Positions 21,312-29,672 are shown, counted from the stretch's first letter. The stretch is 34,014 nt of DNA from Deltaproteobacteria bacterium (GCA_022703355.1 JAKLDU010000012.1:1-34014), one strand, 5' to 3'. Numbers and translations are program-made. The notes: a model not told the origin generated them from the sequence alone.

Positions 21312-22741
21312 TGCCCGAAAAGGTTCTCATCGTCGATGATGACCCCGGGATTCGCAGCACCATCTCGGACCTCATCGAGGAACTCGGCTACGCCTCCGAG
21401 ACGGCCTCCGACGGGCTCGACGCCGTGGGCATGCTGGACCGGGGCCCGTACATGTGCGTGTTCACTGACATCATGATGCCCAACATGAGCGGCCTGGAGC
21501 TCATCAAGAGGATCAAGGCCCGGGAAGTCTCCCTGCCCATCATCGTCATCACGGGGTACGCTTCCCTCGAGATCGCCATCGACGCCATGAAGTACGGCGC
21601 CTCCGACTTCATCTCCAAGCCCTTCAAGGTCAAGCAGATCGAGCTCATGCTCAACAAGATGAAGAGGGAGAAGACCCTGCTGGAGGAAAACAGGCGCTTC
21701 TCCGACACCCTGCACCTGCACCGGCTCATCGACAACCTCGTGGGCCAGATCGAGGACAAGAACGAGGAGATCATCTCCCTGCAGGAGATCTCCGAGAAGA
21801 TCATCGGGCTGAAGGGGATCAGGGACCTCGTGGGGGCCATCATCGACGTGTCCCGGCAGCTCCTCGACGAGGCCGAGGTGCGCTTCTTCCCGCTCAACAG
21901 CAAGGACAACACGCTCATGGACACCTCGAGCGGCGATGCCATCCCGGCCGACCCCACCCTGCTTCACGGGAACATCGTACGGAAGAGCTCCTCGGAATCC
22001 CGGTTCACGGACAGGTTCGAGTCCGTGTTCCCCCTCATGATCGAGGGCCAGGTCTTCGGGGCCCTGCACGTGGTTTCGCCAGCGGCGCTGGGCGAAGAGA
22101 AGGAGGGCAAGATCCTCTACCTCCTGAACCGCTCTGCGGAGCGGATGGAAAACGTGGCGCTCTACGAGGGCCTCTACGAGAACATGCTGTCCACCCTGAA
22201 CAGCCTGGCCAAGACCCTGGACGCCCGGGACCCGCACACGGCCCAGCACTCCACCAGGGTCACCACGCTCTCCATGGCCATGGCGGACGCGCTGGAGCTT
22301 TCCGACCTCGAGCGGGACACGCTCTACATCTCTGCGTCCCTGCACGACATCGGCAAGGTGGGGATCCCCGACGACATTCTCCTGAAGCCCGGCAGACTCA
22401 CGGACGCCGAGTTCGACATCATCAGGAAGCACCCCGACATCGGCGCGGACATCCTCAAGCCCCTGCCCCCCATGTCCAGGGAAACCGAGATCATCCGCCA
22501 CCATCACGAGCGCTACGACGGGAAAGGCTACCCGTCGGGCCTCACGGCCGCCGAGATCCCCTACCTGTCGAGGATCATCGCCCTGGCCGACTCGTTCGAC
22601 GCCATGACCTCGGACAGGCCCTACCGCAAAGGCATGTCCATCGAAGAAGCCATCCGGGAGATCACTGCATGCAAGGGCCTGCAGTTCGACCCGGTGCTCG
22701 CCGATCTCTTCATCGCCCTCAACGGGGTCGAACCGGGATAA
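21308..22741 (+). CDS. Response regulator with HD-GYP cyclic di-GMP phosphodiesterase domain
   Basis: A 477-residue protein in three parts. The receiver (1-~118) has D10-D12, phospho-acceptor D54 (FTDIMMPNMSG), T82 and K104. The middle (about 130-285) starts with a coiled coil (LIDNLVGQIEDKNEEIISLQ) and then has a GAF-like fold (VFPLMIEGQVFGALHVVSP). The HD-GYP domain (about 295-477) has H314, the metal pair in HDIGK (346-350), HHHERYDGKGYP (398-409) and ALADSFDAMTSDRPYRK, all intact, so cyclic di-GMP hydrolysis is expected. Phosphorylation probably adjusts this activity. It is translationally coupled to the preceding receiver-SHOCT protein. No histidine kinase is in the window. Confidence 0.95.
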   Translation: MMPEKVLIVDDDPGIRSTISDLIEELGYASETASDGLDAVGMLDRGPYMCVFTDIMMPNMSGLELIKRIKAREVSLPIIVITGYASLEIAIDAMKYGASDFISKPFKVKQIELMLNKMKREKTLLEENRRFSDTLHLHRLIDNLVGQIEDKNEEIISLQEISEKIIGLKGIRDLVGAIIDVSRQLLDEAEVRFFPLNSKDNTLMDTSSGDAIPADPTLLHGNIVRKSSSESRFTDRFESVFPLMIEGQVFGALHVVSPAALGEEKEGKILYLLNRSAERMENVALYEGLYENMLSTLNSLAKTLDARDPHTAQHSTRVTTLSMAMADALELSDLERDTLYISASLHDIGKVGIPDDILLKPGRLTDAEFDIIRKHPDIGADILKPLPPMSRETEIIRHHHERYDGKGYPSGLTAAEIPYLSRIIALADSFDAMTSDRPYRKGMSIEEAIREITACKGLQFDPVLADLFIALNGVEPG

Positions 22742-22770
22742 TCGACGGGAACCGACCCGTTCTGCCCGGG

Positions 22771-22791
22771 AAAAGGGGGGGTCACCCCCCC
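22771..22791 (-). terminator. Terminator-like G7/C7 hairpin after the coiled-coil gene
   Basis: Seven G (22775-22781) and seven C (22785-22791) flank a TCA loop. On the minus strand the hairpin is followed by TTTT (22774-22771), about 50 nt after the stop of the small membrane coiled-coil gene. On the plus strand there is no T-run, so it would mainly serve the minus-strand gene. Confidence 0.55.
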
Positions 22792-22840
22792 ATCCCCAAT
22801 CTCCCCTCAAGTTATCCCGGCCTCACCCGGGGGAACCTGT

Positions 22841-23206
22841 TCATGGCCCGACGGTGGTGTCTGCCTGGTGGGTGAGGCCCTGGATCTGGCCCTTGAGCCT
22901 CTGGTTCTCAGCCTCGAGGAAGCCCACGCGCTGATTGAGGGTCGTGATGATGTTCGTGTTCCGGGTGCCCGACTGCTGGCCTTTCTGCCTCAGGACGTTC
23001 ACCTCGGCGTCGAGGCTTTCCACCCGGGTGGCAAGATCCTTGTTCTTTTCTTCGAGTGTGCGGACGTAGGCGGCAGCGTCCATCAGGGTCTGCCTGTAGT
23101 CCAGGGGCTTCTTTTCTCCTCCCCAGAAGGAGTAGCCCAGAACGAGCCCGACGATGACCGGTATGATGACTGCTGCCGCCATCAGGATGATCCTTTTCCT
23201 GTCCAT
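22841..23206 (-). CDS. Small single-pass membrane protein with periplasmic coiled coil
   Basis: A 121-residue protein. MDRKR at the N-terminus precedes a membrane helix at about 6-26 (ILMAAAVIIPVIVGLVLGYSF), positive-inside, so the C-terminus is probably outside the membrane. Residues 36-115 form a heptad-like coiled coil (AAAYVRTLEEKNKDLATRVE, FLEAENQRLKGQIQG) interrupted by GQQSGTRNTN. ATG 23206 has GGAGG about 9 nt upstream; a GTG three codons earlier is a possible start. I do not recognise the family. Structurally it resembles small bitopic proteins that organise envelope or division complexes, which is only an analogy. Confidence 0.7.
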   Translation of the reverse strand: MDRKRIILMAAAVIIPVIVGLVLGYSFWGGEKKPLDYRQTLMDAAAYVRTLEEKNKDLATRVESLDAEVNVLRQKGQQSGTRNTNIITTLNQRVGFLEAENQRLKGQIQGLTHQADTTVGP

Positions 23207-23377
23207 GGCCTTCACCTCCCCGTGCATGCGGAAACTGCCTTTCCCGTCTCCATGGGTGGAGGATACGGGGATGCGGACGGAACCGTCAAGGGTTTCTTCC
23301 CGCATACCGGCTCCCGGGCGTAAGTGAACTCCATGCTTCTGTTTTGACAACAGGTGAATATGTGGTAATGAAACCGC

Positions 23378-24322
23378 ATGAACGTTGCCATAATCGGTGC
23401 CCGGAAAGACAGGAACGGCATCGGCGGTTTTATCGCCAGGTATTTTCACCAGAACGGGGCACAGGTGACATGCGTGCTGGGCACCTCCGAAGCCACGGCA
23501 GCCCTTGCGGCCGAGGCCCTCGCACCCTGCGGCATCAAGGCGAAACCCTACCGGGACTATACCGACATGGTGGAAGGCGAGGACCTCGACGCGGTGGCCG
23601 TTGCGTCTCCCGCCGAGACCCACTACGCCTTTCTGTCCGCATCCATGGAGCGCGGGCTTTCGGTGTTCTGCGAGAAGCCGTTCATCGACCCCGCCCGGGA
23701 CGACGTGCCCGGCGACCTCGAGACCCTGTTTCACCTGGCCCGCAAGAAAAGGGCCGCCGTGGCCATGAACTCGCAGTGGCCCTTCTGCCTGCCCTCCTAC
23801 GAGCGCCTCTGCGGCACCCTGGTCCCCGGGGAGATCCGTAAATTCTTTATCCGCCTGTCCCCCCTGAGCGCGGGCGCCGACATGATCCCGGACTCCGTGC
23901 CCCACGGGCTGAGCCTCCTCCACGCGGTCCTGGGCGCCGGGACGGTCCATGACCTGTCCTTCGAAAACGGCCCCGGATCCCTGGGCATCTCCTTCACCTA
24001 CGCATCCTCCTTCAGCGACTGCGAGGTGAGCATGCTCCTCGTGCAGGAAAAGCAGCAGCCCAGGACCTTCTCCTTCGGCTTCAACGGCCTCGTGGCGGAA
24101 CGGTGCATCGACATGGCCAGCTACGAGATCTCGCTGGCCTTCGGCGAAAAGCAGGCGCCCATCCCCGACCCCTTGAACCTCTGCGTCCGCGACTTCGTGG
24201 AGGCAGGAACTTCGGGCAGACACCCCGTCATCGGCGCGGACCACATCATCGCCACGTCGCTCAACCTCAAGCAGATATACGACGCATACACCCACCCGGA
24301 GAGGACCACATGGAAAAGCTGA
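23378..24322 (+). CDS. Gfo/Idh/MocA-family oxidoreductase
   Basis: A 314-residue NAD(P)-dependent dehydrogenase of the sugar oxidoreductase family. The N-terminal Rossmann fold starts MNVAIIGARKDRNGIGGFIA (a slightly expanded glycine loop), followed by AVAVASPAETHYAFL and the hallmark VFCEKPF with the EKP at 99-101. The C-terminal half is a beta-sheet domain (IRKFFIRLSPLSAG, ISFTYASSFSDCEVSM, RTFSFGFNGLVAERC). DSVPHGLSLLHAVL fills the position of the conserved His region. It begins the envelope cluster and overlaps the radical SAM gene by 13 bp. No ribosome site precedes ATG 23378. The substrate is probably a sugar, nucleotide sugar or cyclitol, but is not known. Confidence 0.85.
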   Translation: MNVAIIGARKDRNGIGGFIARYFHQNGAQVTCVLGTSEATAALAAEALAPCGIKAKPYRDYTDMVEGEDLDAVAVASPAETHYAFLSASMERGLSVFCEKPFIDPARDDVPGDLETLFHLARKKRAAVAMNSQWPFCLPSYERLCGTLVPGEIRKFFIRLSPLSAGADMIPDSVPHGLSLLHAVLGAGTVHDLSFENGPGSLGISFTYASSFSDCEVSMLLVQEKQQPRTFSFGFNGLVAERCIDMASYEISLAFGEKQAPIPDPLNLCVRDFVEAGTSGRHPVIGADHIIATSLNLKQIYDAYTHPERTTWKS

Positions 24323-25527
24323 CCCGGAAAGAGCACGATTTCAGCGCGAAGCTCAGGCAGAAATCCGTCATCGAGAACCTGCGGCAGTACATCGCCTGGC
24401 AGCGGGAAGCGCGCCGGTCGCCGGCACACCCCCCCCTCCCGGCTCTCGGGCCCGTGTCCATCAACCTCGACCTCACCACGGCATGCAACTTCAAATGCCC
24501 CCACTGCGTGGATTCCGGGATCATCAACACGGGCGAGGACATCAGCCTCGACGTCATCAGAGACAGCGTCGACACCCTCGCCGCGAAGGGCCTGCTCTCC
24601 GTGATCCTCATCGGCGGCGGAGAGCCCACGGTCCACCGGGACTTCGAGGAGATCGTGAGGGTCGTCAAGGCAAAGGGCCTCCAGGTCGGCATCGCCACCA
24701 ACGGCTCCCGGCTCGAACGCGTGGCGTCCGTGGCGGGGATCCTCACCGAGGGCGACTGGCTGCGCCTGTCCCTGGACGCGGCCCGGGAAGAAACCTTCGA
24801 GAAATCTCACAAACCCCCGGCAAAGGTCACCCTCGAAAAGATCCTGTCGGACGCGCAGGCCGTCAAGAAACTCAATTCGAACATATCGCTGGGATATTCC
24901 TTCGTCATCGTCTGGGACGGCATCCGCTACGGAAACAGGGAGCTCACGCCCAACCTGGACGACATCCCCGAGGCCGTGGTCAAGGCGCGGGAGTACGGCT
25001 TCGACTACGTGTCCTACAAGCCCTGCCTGCTGCGCCTGGAGGGCTCGGGCAAGGAATCCCTCTTCGACCCGCCCGACCCCGGGCGGGAGGAGAAGGTCAT
25101 CCAGGCCATAGGGAAAAGGCTCGACCAGGCGGAAAAGCTGTGCGCACCGCCCGTGAAGGTGCTCAGGAGCGTCAACCTCCAGGCCATGATGGAAGGGAAC
25201 CTCCACGAGCTCAAGAGGCAGCCCGTGGTGTGCCACTCCCAGTTCTTCCGGTCCGTCCTCGCCCCGGCGGGGATCTTCCACTGCCCCGCGCTCCGCGGCG
25301 TGAGCGCCGGCAGGATCGGGGACAAGGAAGGCTACCGGAGCGCAGCGCGCTTCCTCGAGACCCAGGCCTCCCTGGAAAGGTCGGTGCAGAGCTTCGACGC
25401 CTCGCGGGAATGCAGCGTCGTGGTATGCTTCTACCACCATGTCAACTGGTGGATCGAGAAGTTCATCCAGTCTTCCACGCCCGTGACCCTGATCCCGGAG
25501 GTGGAGGACAACAATTTCTTCCTGTAG
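24310..25527 (+). CDS. Radical SAM protein with C-terminal cysteine set (SPASM/Twitch-like)
   Basis: A 405-residue enzyme starting at ATG 24310, with GGAGAGGA just upstream. The [4Fe-4S]-SAM motif is C59-x3-C63-x2-C66 (TTACNFKCPHCVDSG), followed by ILIGGGEPTVHRDF (GGEPT) and GIATNGSRL, as in the SPASM-type and sugar/cofactor-modifying radical SAM proteins. The C-terminus holds C308, C325, C368 and C373 in segments VVCHSQFFRS, GIFHCPALRG and ECSVVVCFYHHV, consistent with one auxiliary iron-sulfur cluster; a full SPASM set is not clearly present. It overlaps the Gfo/Idh gene and is followed by GT9 after 18 bp, which suggests modification of a sugar or of a peptide/carrier used in envelope assembly. 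No precursor peptide gene was seen nearby. Confidence 0.9.
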   Translation: MEKLTRKEHDFSAKLRQKSVIENLRQYIAWQREARRSPAHPPLPALGPVSINLDLTTACNFKCPHCVDSGIINTGEDISLDVIRDSVDTLAAKGLLSVILIGGGEPTVHRDFEEIVRVVKAKGLQVGIATNGSRLERVASVAGILTEGDWLRLSLDAAREETFEKSHKPPAKVTLEKILSDAQAVKKLNSNISLGYSFVIVWDGIRYGNRELTPNLDDIPEAVVKAREYGFDYVSYKPCLLRLEGSGKESLFDPPDPGREEKVIQAIGKRLDQAEKLCAPPVKVLRSVNLQAMMEGNLHELKRQPVVCHSQFFRSVLAPAGIFHCPALRGVSAGRIGDKEGYRSAARFLETQASLERSVQSFDASRECSVVVCFYHHVNWWIEKFIQSSTPVTLIPEVEDNNFFL

Positions 25528-25545
25528 AAGGGGCCCGGGCATCCC

Positions 25546-26550
25546 ATGAGAATCTGCGTGGTACACTTGAACCAGATCGGGGATCTGGCCTTCTCCCTGC
25601 CGCTCCTGAAATCCCTGCGGGACGGGCACCCCGGGGCGGAGATCCACTCGGTGCTCAAGCCTGGCATCGGCAAGCTCCTGGAAGGCTCGCCCTTCGTGGA
25701 CAGAATCATCCCCAAGCCCGGGGGCGTTCGCGGCACCCTGGAGCTCGTGCGCGCCCTGCGGAGGAACTCGTACGACCTCCTCATCAGCCTTGCCCGCTCC
25801 GAGGAGGCCTTTCTCCTGGCAGCCCTGAGCGGGGCGGGAAAGAAGGCGGGGTTCGCCCGGTTCCCCTGGGACCTCTGCCTTGACGTGAAGGAGACCGTCG
25901 CCGGGCACAACAGCTCCTTCAACAACGCAAAGCTTCTGCGCCGCCTGGAATTCCCGGTGACGGCGGAGACCTATGTGGGGCTCCTGCCCGTGTCACCGGA
26001 CGAATGCCCGGAAGCGGTCCCTGCGCCTTATGCCGTGTTCTCCGCCGGGGCGTCTCCCCGGAGACTGGTCAAGGCCTGGGACGAGGAGAAGTTCGCCGGG
26101 CTCATCGTCGAGCTGAACGCCCGCTTCGGCCTCGTTCCCGTCCTGGTGGGGGCGGACGACACGCGGGAAAGCAACGACAGGATAAAGGACGCGGTCGGCC
26201 ACGACCCCCGCGGCAGGCACATCGCGGTCATCGACCTCACGGGCAGGCTGGGGCTGCGGGCGCTCTCCGCGCTCCTCATGCGCGCCGGCCTCTTCGTGGG
26301 CATCGATTCGGGGGTGATGCACCTGGCCTCCGCCTCGGACACCCCGGTGGTGGCGCTGTTCGGCCCCACCGACCCGTTCTACGTGGGCCCCCAGAACGCC
26401 AGGAGCGTCGTGGTGTCCCAGGACCTCGACTGCATGCCCTGCTATCTGAAAAGGACCTGCGAGGACGTCCGGTGCATGCGGGGTCTCTCCATGGAGAAAG
26501 TCCTGGCAGCGTGCGCTGGTCTTGTGGAAGGAAACGCCCGGGCAGACTGA
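25546..26550 (+). CDS. Glycosyltransferase family 9 (heptosyltransferase-like), first copy
   Basis: A 334-residue GT-B enzyme of the ADP-heptose:LPS heptosyltransferase family. The N-terminus MRICVVHLNQIGDLAFSLPL contains the usual GD-L loop. The C-terminal donor site has GLFVGIDSGVMHLASASD and VVALFGPTDPFYVGP. A cysteine-bearing tail (CMPCYLKRTCEDVRCM) matches the segment CxPC...C...C found in many GT9 proteins. ATG 25546 follows the radical SAM stop by 18 bp. The donor may be a heptose or another sugar. It is about 1.2 kb from a second GT9 gene on the opposite strand, so the two probably add successive core or saccharide residues. Confidence 0.9.
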   Translation: MRICVVHLNQIGDLAFSLPLLKSLRDGHPGAEIHSVLKPGIGKLLEGSPFVDRIIPKPGGVRGTLELVRALRRNSYDLLISLARSEEAFLLAALSGAGKKAGFARFPWDLCLDVKETVAGHNSSFNNAKLLRRLEFPVTAETYVGLLPVSPDECPEAVPAPYAVFSAGASPRRLVKAWDEEKFAGLIVELNARFGLVPVLVGADDTRESNDRIKDAVGHDPRGRHIAVIDLTGRLGLRALSALLMRAGLFVGIDSGVMHLASASDTPVVALFGPTDPFYVGPQNARSVVVSQDLDCMPCYLKRTCEDVRCMRGLSMEKVLAACAGLVEGNARAD

Positions 26551-26569
26551 AGGCCGCTCCGGCCTTCAG
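26547..26569 (+). other. Perfect 10-bp stem-loop containing the GT9 stop codon
   Basis: CTGAAGGCCG (26547-26556) and CGGCCTTCAG (26560-26569) form a perfect hairpin with a CTC loop. The TGA stop (26548-26550) of the first GT9 gene is part of the stem. There is no T-tract on either strand. It lies between convergent genes and could slow both polymerases or protect mRNA ends. Confidence 0.5.
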
Positions 26570-26740
26570 CCGGACACCTGAAGGAACTGCATCGATGCCT
26601 GCCCTGACCGGGCACATCCTGGAAAAGTGCCCGCCCACGCCCACGGATACGAGCGCTACCGGTGGGAACGGGGGGAAGACAACGGGGAAGGACCGGGCCG
26701 CTTCCCCTGCCGGGGGGGTGGGTTTCGCTTTCTGCTCCCT

Positions 26741-27706
26741 TTATTCCCCGAGGACGGCTTCGAGCTCGGCCAGCACGTCTTCGGGGCTGATGGCTTCCAT
26801 GCACAGCGGGTCCCGGCACACCTTCCTGCCACAGGGGGAGCAGGGCAGGCCCTTCGATATCACCCGCCCGAGGAAAGGTCCGGTCCTGCCCGGGTCTGCC
26901 GGCCCGAACAGTGCCACCACCTCTTTTTCCAGGGCGACCGCCAGGTGCATGGGCCCGGTGTCGCAGGTCACCACTGCCCGGGCGCCGGAAAGGACGCCGA
27001 CGAGCTCCATGATGGTGGTCCTGCCCACCAGGTCGATGGTCGACACCGCGGCGCCTGAAACAACCCCGTCCGCCGCTTCCCGGTCCTCGGGCCCCCCGGT
27101 GAGCACGCACGGCAGGCCGAAACGGCGATCGACCAGGCGGGACAGGGCCGAGAAGCCCTTGGCTCCCCACCGGTTCGCAGGCTTCGTGGCACCGATGTTC
27201 AGGACGATGTACGACGCAGGGAGCGCGGCCGGGGGCCGGTCGCCTTGGGGGATGTCCCATGCGACGCTGTCCGAAGAGGCGCCCAGGTAGGAGGCAAACT
27301 CCAGGTACTGCCGCACCATGTGCCCCGACGGGTCTGCAGGCGGTATGCGCTCGAAGGGCAAAAGCCAGGTCATTTCCTTGCACCGGCCCCTGTCGAAGCC
27401 GACGCGCCGGCCGGCCGCCGAGGCCCAGGTGAAGAGCCCCGACTTCGCCGTCCTCTGGAGGTCGAGCGCCAGGTCGAAGCGCTTTTCCCTCACCGCATGG
27501 AGCACCCCAGGGAGAGCCGCGGGCCATCTGCGCTTGTCGAAGAGGATGGGTACGTCCACGGACGCGTGCCGGGAGACGAGTGCGTGGCTCAGTGGCTCGA
27601 CCAGCCAGTGAATGCGGGCGTGGAAATGCCTTTTCAGGGAGATGGCGAGCGGCAGGGTGTTCACCACGTCCCCCAGCGCCCCGAGTTTGACGATGAGAAT
27701 GTCCAT
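26741..27706 (-). CDS. Glycosyltransferase family 9 (heptosyltransferase-like), second copy
   Basis: A 321-residue GT-B enzyme. MDILIVKLGALGDVVNTLPL is the classic GT9 opening. The donor site is VVTCDTGPMHLAVALEKEVV followed by ALFGPADPGRTGPF, and the tail CSPCGRKVCRDPLCMEAIS has the same Cys pattern as the first copy. I chose ATG 27706 because the fold begins there; the frame is open to 27859, but that part lacks GT9 features. It is convergent with the first GT9 gene, with ~190 bp between that holds only the stem-loop at 26547, and divergent from the GT2-kinase gene. Confidence 0.9.
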   Translation of the reverse strand: MDILIVKLGALGDVVNTLPLAISLKRHFHARIHWLVEPLSHALVSRHASVDVPILFDKRRWPAALPGVLHAVREKRFDLALDLQRTAKSGLFTWASAAGRRVGFDRGRCKEMTWLLPFERIPPADPSGHMVRQYLEFASYLGASSDSVAWDIPQGDRPPAALPASYIVLNIGATKPANRWGAKGFSALSRLVDRRFGLPCVLTGGPEDREAADGVVSGAAVSTIDLVGRTTIMELVGVLSGARAVVTCDTGPMHLAVALEKEVVALFGPADPGRTGPFLGRVISKGLPCSPCGRKVCRDPLCMEAISPEDVLAELEAVLGE

Positions 27707-27879
27707 TTCCCTACCGTTATTGCACATTCCCTTTTTCGACACAAGGAGGCCTCCATGCCCTTCATCCTCCCTGACACAAGAGTTTTGACATGACCTCCAT
27801 GCCCACCCGGGAGATTTACAGGAGAGAAAACCTGGGGTATGTTCATCGAAAACCGGCACGAAAGGATAAACGGGGATCG

Positions 27880-29544
27880 ATGCTGAGCATAATCATCGTC
27901 ACCATGGGTGAGGACCCCCTGCTCGGGGAGTGCCTGTCCTCCCTTCGGGAGCACGTCCGGCTCCCCAGGGAAGTCATCCTCGTGAACAATTCGCCCGACC
28001 CCCTCCCCCCTGGTAAGAAAGACGGAATCGTCCGCCTGGAAAACGGGCGAAACCTGGGGTATGCCCGGGCAGTGAACCGAGGCATCAAGGCGGCGACTGG
28101 CGACAAGATACTCCTGCTCAATCCGGACGCCCGCTTCACCTCGGACATCCTTTCCGGCCTGGCCTCCTTCCTGGACGCCCATGAGCATGCGGGCATCGCG
28201 GGCCCCCAGCTGGTCTTCCCGGACGGAAGCCTCCAGAACTCCATCGACGTCATCCCCAACCTCGCCACGGAGACCTTGAACAAATCCCTTCTGAAAAGGC
28301 TGTTCCCCAGGTCCTATCCCAGCAAGCGCTCCGGCATCGACCGGCCCGTGCGGGTCCCTTCGGTCATCGGCGCGTGCATGATGATCAAACGGGAGGTGGT
28401 CGACGCGGTGGGCGCCCTGGACGAGGGATTCTTTCTCTACCTCGAGGAGACGGACTTCTGCCGCAGGGCCGTGAACGCGGGCTTCGAGGTGTGGTTCCTG
28501 CCCCATCTCACCGTGGTCCATCACCAGGGGGCAACGGCCAGGCAGTTCGATTTCCGGAGGAGGGCCGAGTACCACCGGTCCATGGTGAGATTCTTCCGGA
28601 AAGACAAAGGCCCTCTTGCGGGAGTGCTGCTCTCTGCGCTTTCCCTCGTGAAGTTTGCCGTCGAGGTCCTGGGGAGAATCCCCGCAGCCGCGACACCCAA
28701 AGGAAGGCACCGCCTGAAGATGTCTTCCCTGCTCCTGCTGTGGAGCCTTGCGGGCATGCCCGGGGGCTGGGGCCTCGAAAGGGGGCTGCCGCCCTATGCG
28801 CGGGTCAGGAGGAACGGCTACACCTGGCTTCTCCCCCCGGGGGCGAGTTTTCCCGAGGAAGCCGCCCGCATCGATTCCTTCATGGAAACCTTTGGGAGCA
28901 CGGTGCTCAACCGGTCGCGCACGACCTTCGTCAAGTCCGGGCAGCTGGGGTCGAAGGTCGTCTTCCTGAAGCGCTACAACTACAAGGGCCTCCTCGACAC
29001 GGCCAAGAACATCTTCAGGAAGAGCAGGGCCAGAAAGGCCTTCGAGGGCGCCCTCCTGCTCGAGGAGAGCGGAATATCGACGCCGCACGTGCTGTTCGCC
29101 TGCGAAAAAAGGCGCTGGGGTATCCTCCTGTCTTCTTACATCGCCACGGAATGGGTGGAAGCCCTGGACCTGGTGAAGCACGCTGCTCGCCATGGGCATG
29201 ACGCGGAGCTCATCGCCGAAGTTGCGCGCTTCGTCCGCAGGCTCCACGAAATGGGCTTCATCCCCGTGGATCTCAAGGGGGAAAACCTCCTGAAATCGCC
29301 GAACGGCATCTGCCTCATCGACCTGGACCGGCTCAGACGGCCGGGCACCCCGGGCCTGTCGGCCGCCGCCCGGAACCTGAGCTACCTGAACGCGTCCTTT
29401 TGCCGGACCATCCCGCACACAGAAAGGCTCCTCTTCCTGGAAGAATACGTGAAGGGAAACCCCCGGATGGAGATAAGGAAAGAAGAGCTCTGCCGCCGGA
29501 TCAGCAGGCTCACGGAAAAACGGCTCAGAACAAGGCACTCCTGA
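27880..29544 (+). CDS. GT2 glycosyltransferase fused to LPS-kinase-like domain
   Basis: A 554-residue two-domain protein. Residues 1-~270 are a family 2 transferase of the rhamnosyltransferase type: LSIIIVTMG, EVILVNNSPD, NLGYARAVNRGI, LLLNPDAR with the metal Asp83, and DEGFFLYLEETDFCRRA (the ED catalytic region). Residues ~310-520 resemble the LPS core/Kdo kinase (WaaP/KdkA) group of protein-kinase-like folds: VVFLKRYNYKG with K364 as the ATP lysine, RLHEMGFIPVDLKGENLL with D464, K466 and N469, and CLIDLDRL with D481 in the DFG position. All key residues are present. The enzyme probably both adds a sugar and phosphorylates the glycolipid. ATG 27880 is chosen over an in-frame ATG at 27790 because it starts the GT fold. 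Confidence 0.88.
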   Translation: MLSIIIVTMGEDPLLGECLSSLREHVRLPREVILVNNSPDPLPPGKKDGIVRLENGRNLGYARAVNRGIKAATGDKILLLNPDARFTSDILSGLASFLDAHEHAGIAGPQLVFPDGSLQNSIDVIPNLATETLNKSLLKRLFPRSYPSKRSGIDRPVRVPSVIGACMMIKREVVDAVGALDEGFFLYLEETDFCRRAVNAGFEVWFLPHLTVVHHQGATARQFDFRRRAEYHRSMVRFFRKDKGPLAGVLLSALSLVKFAVEVLGRIPAAATPKGRHRLKMSSLLLLWSLAGMPGGWGLERGLPPYARVRRNGYTWLLPPGASFPEEAARIDSFMETFGSTVLNRSRTTFVKSGQLGSKVVFLKRYNYKGLLDTAKNIFRKSRARKAFEGALLLEESGISTPHVLFACEKRRWGILLSSYIATEWVEALDLVKHAARHGHDAELIAEVARFVRRLHEMGFIPVDLKGENLLKSPNGICLIDLDRLRRPGTPGLSAAARNLSYLNASFCRTIPHTERLLFLEEYVKGNPRMEIRKEELCRRISRLTEKRLRTRHS

Positions 29545-29672
29545 CCCTGCTCTCCTGCCCGGGTCAAACCTGGACAACGCCTTGCAATCATCATGTTTCC
29601 GTGAGAAACCCTGCCTTCCCCCCGATCGTTTTGACCTGACTCGAGCCGGCGGGCCTGGTCCGGCCCGACAGC

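Noticed and set aside
21089-22810. A 573-codon open frame on the minus strand
   Set aside because: Antisense to the HD-GYP response regulator, whose receiver and HD-GYP motifs are complete; the reverse product is low-complexity.
23344-23369. Promoter for the Gfo/Idh gene (TTGACA with GGTAAT)
   Set aside because: The spacer is only 14 bp and the -10 match is 4/6. TTGACA may still be part of a promoter, but I could not define it.
27785-27813. TTGACA upstream of the GT2-kinase gene
   Set aside because: No acceptable -10 box follows at 16-18 bp, so it is not called as a promoter.
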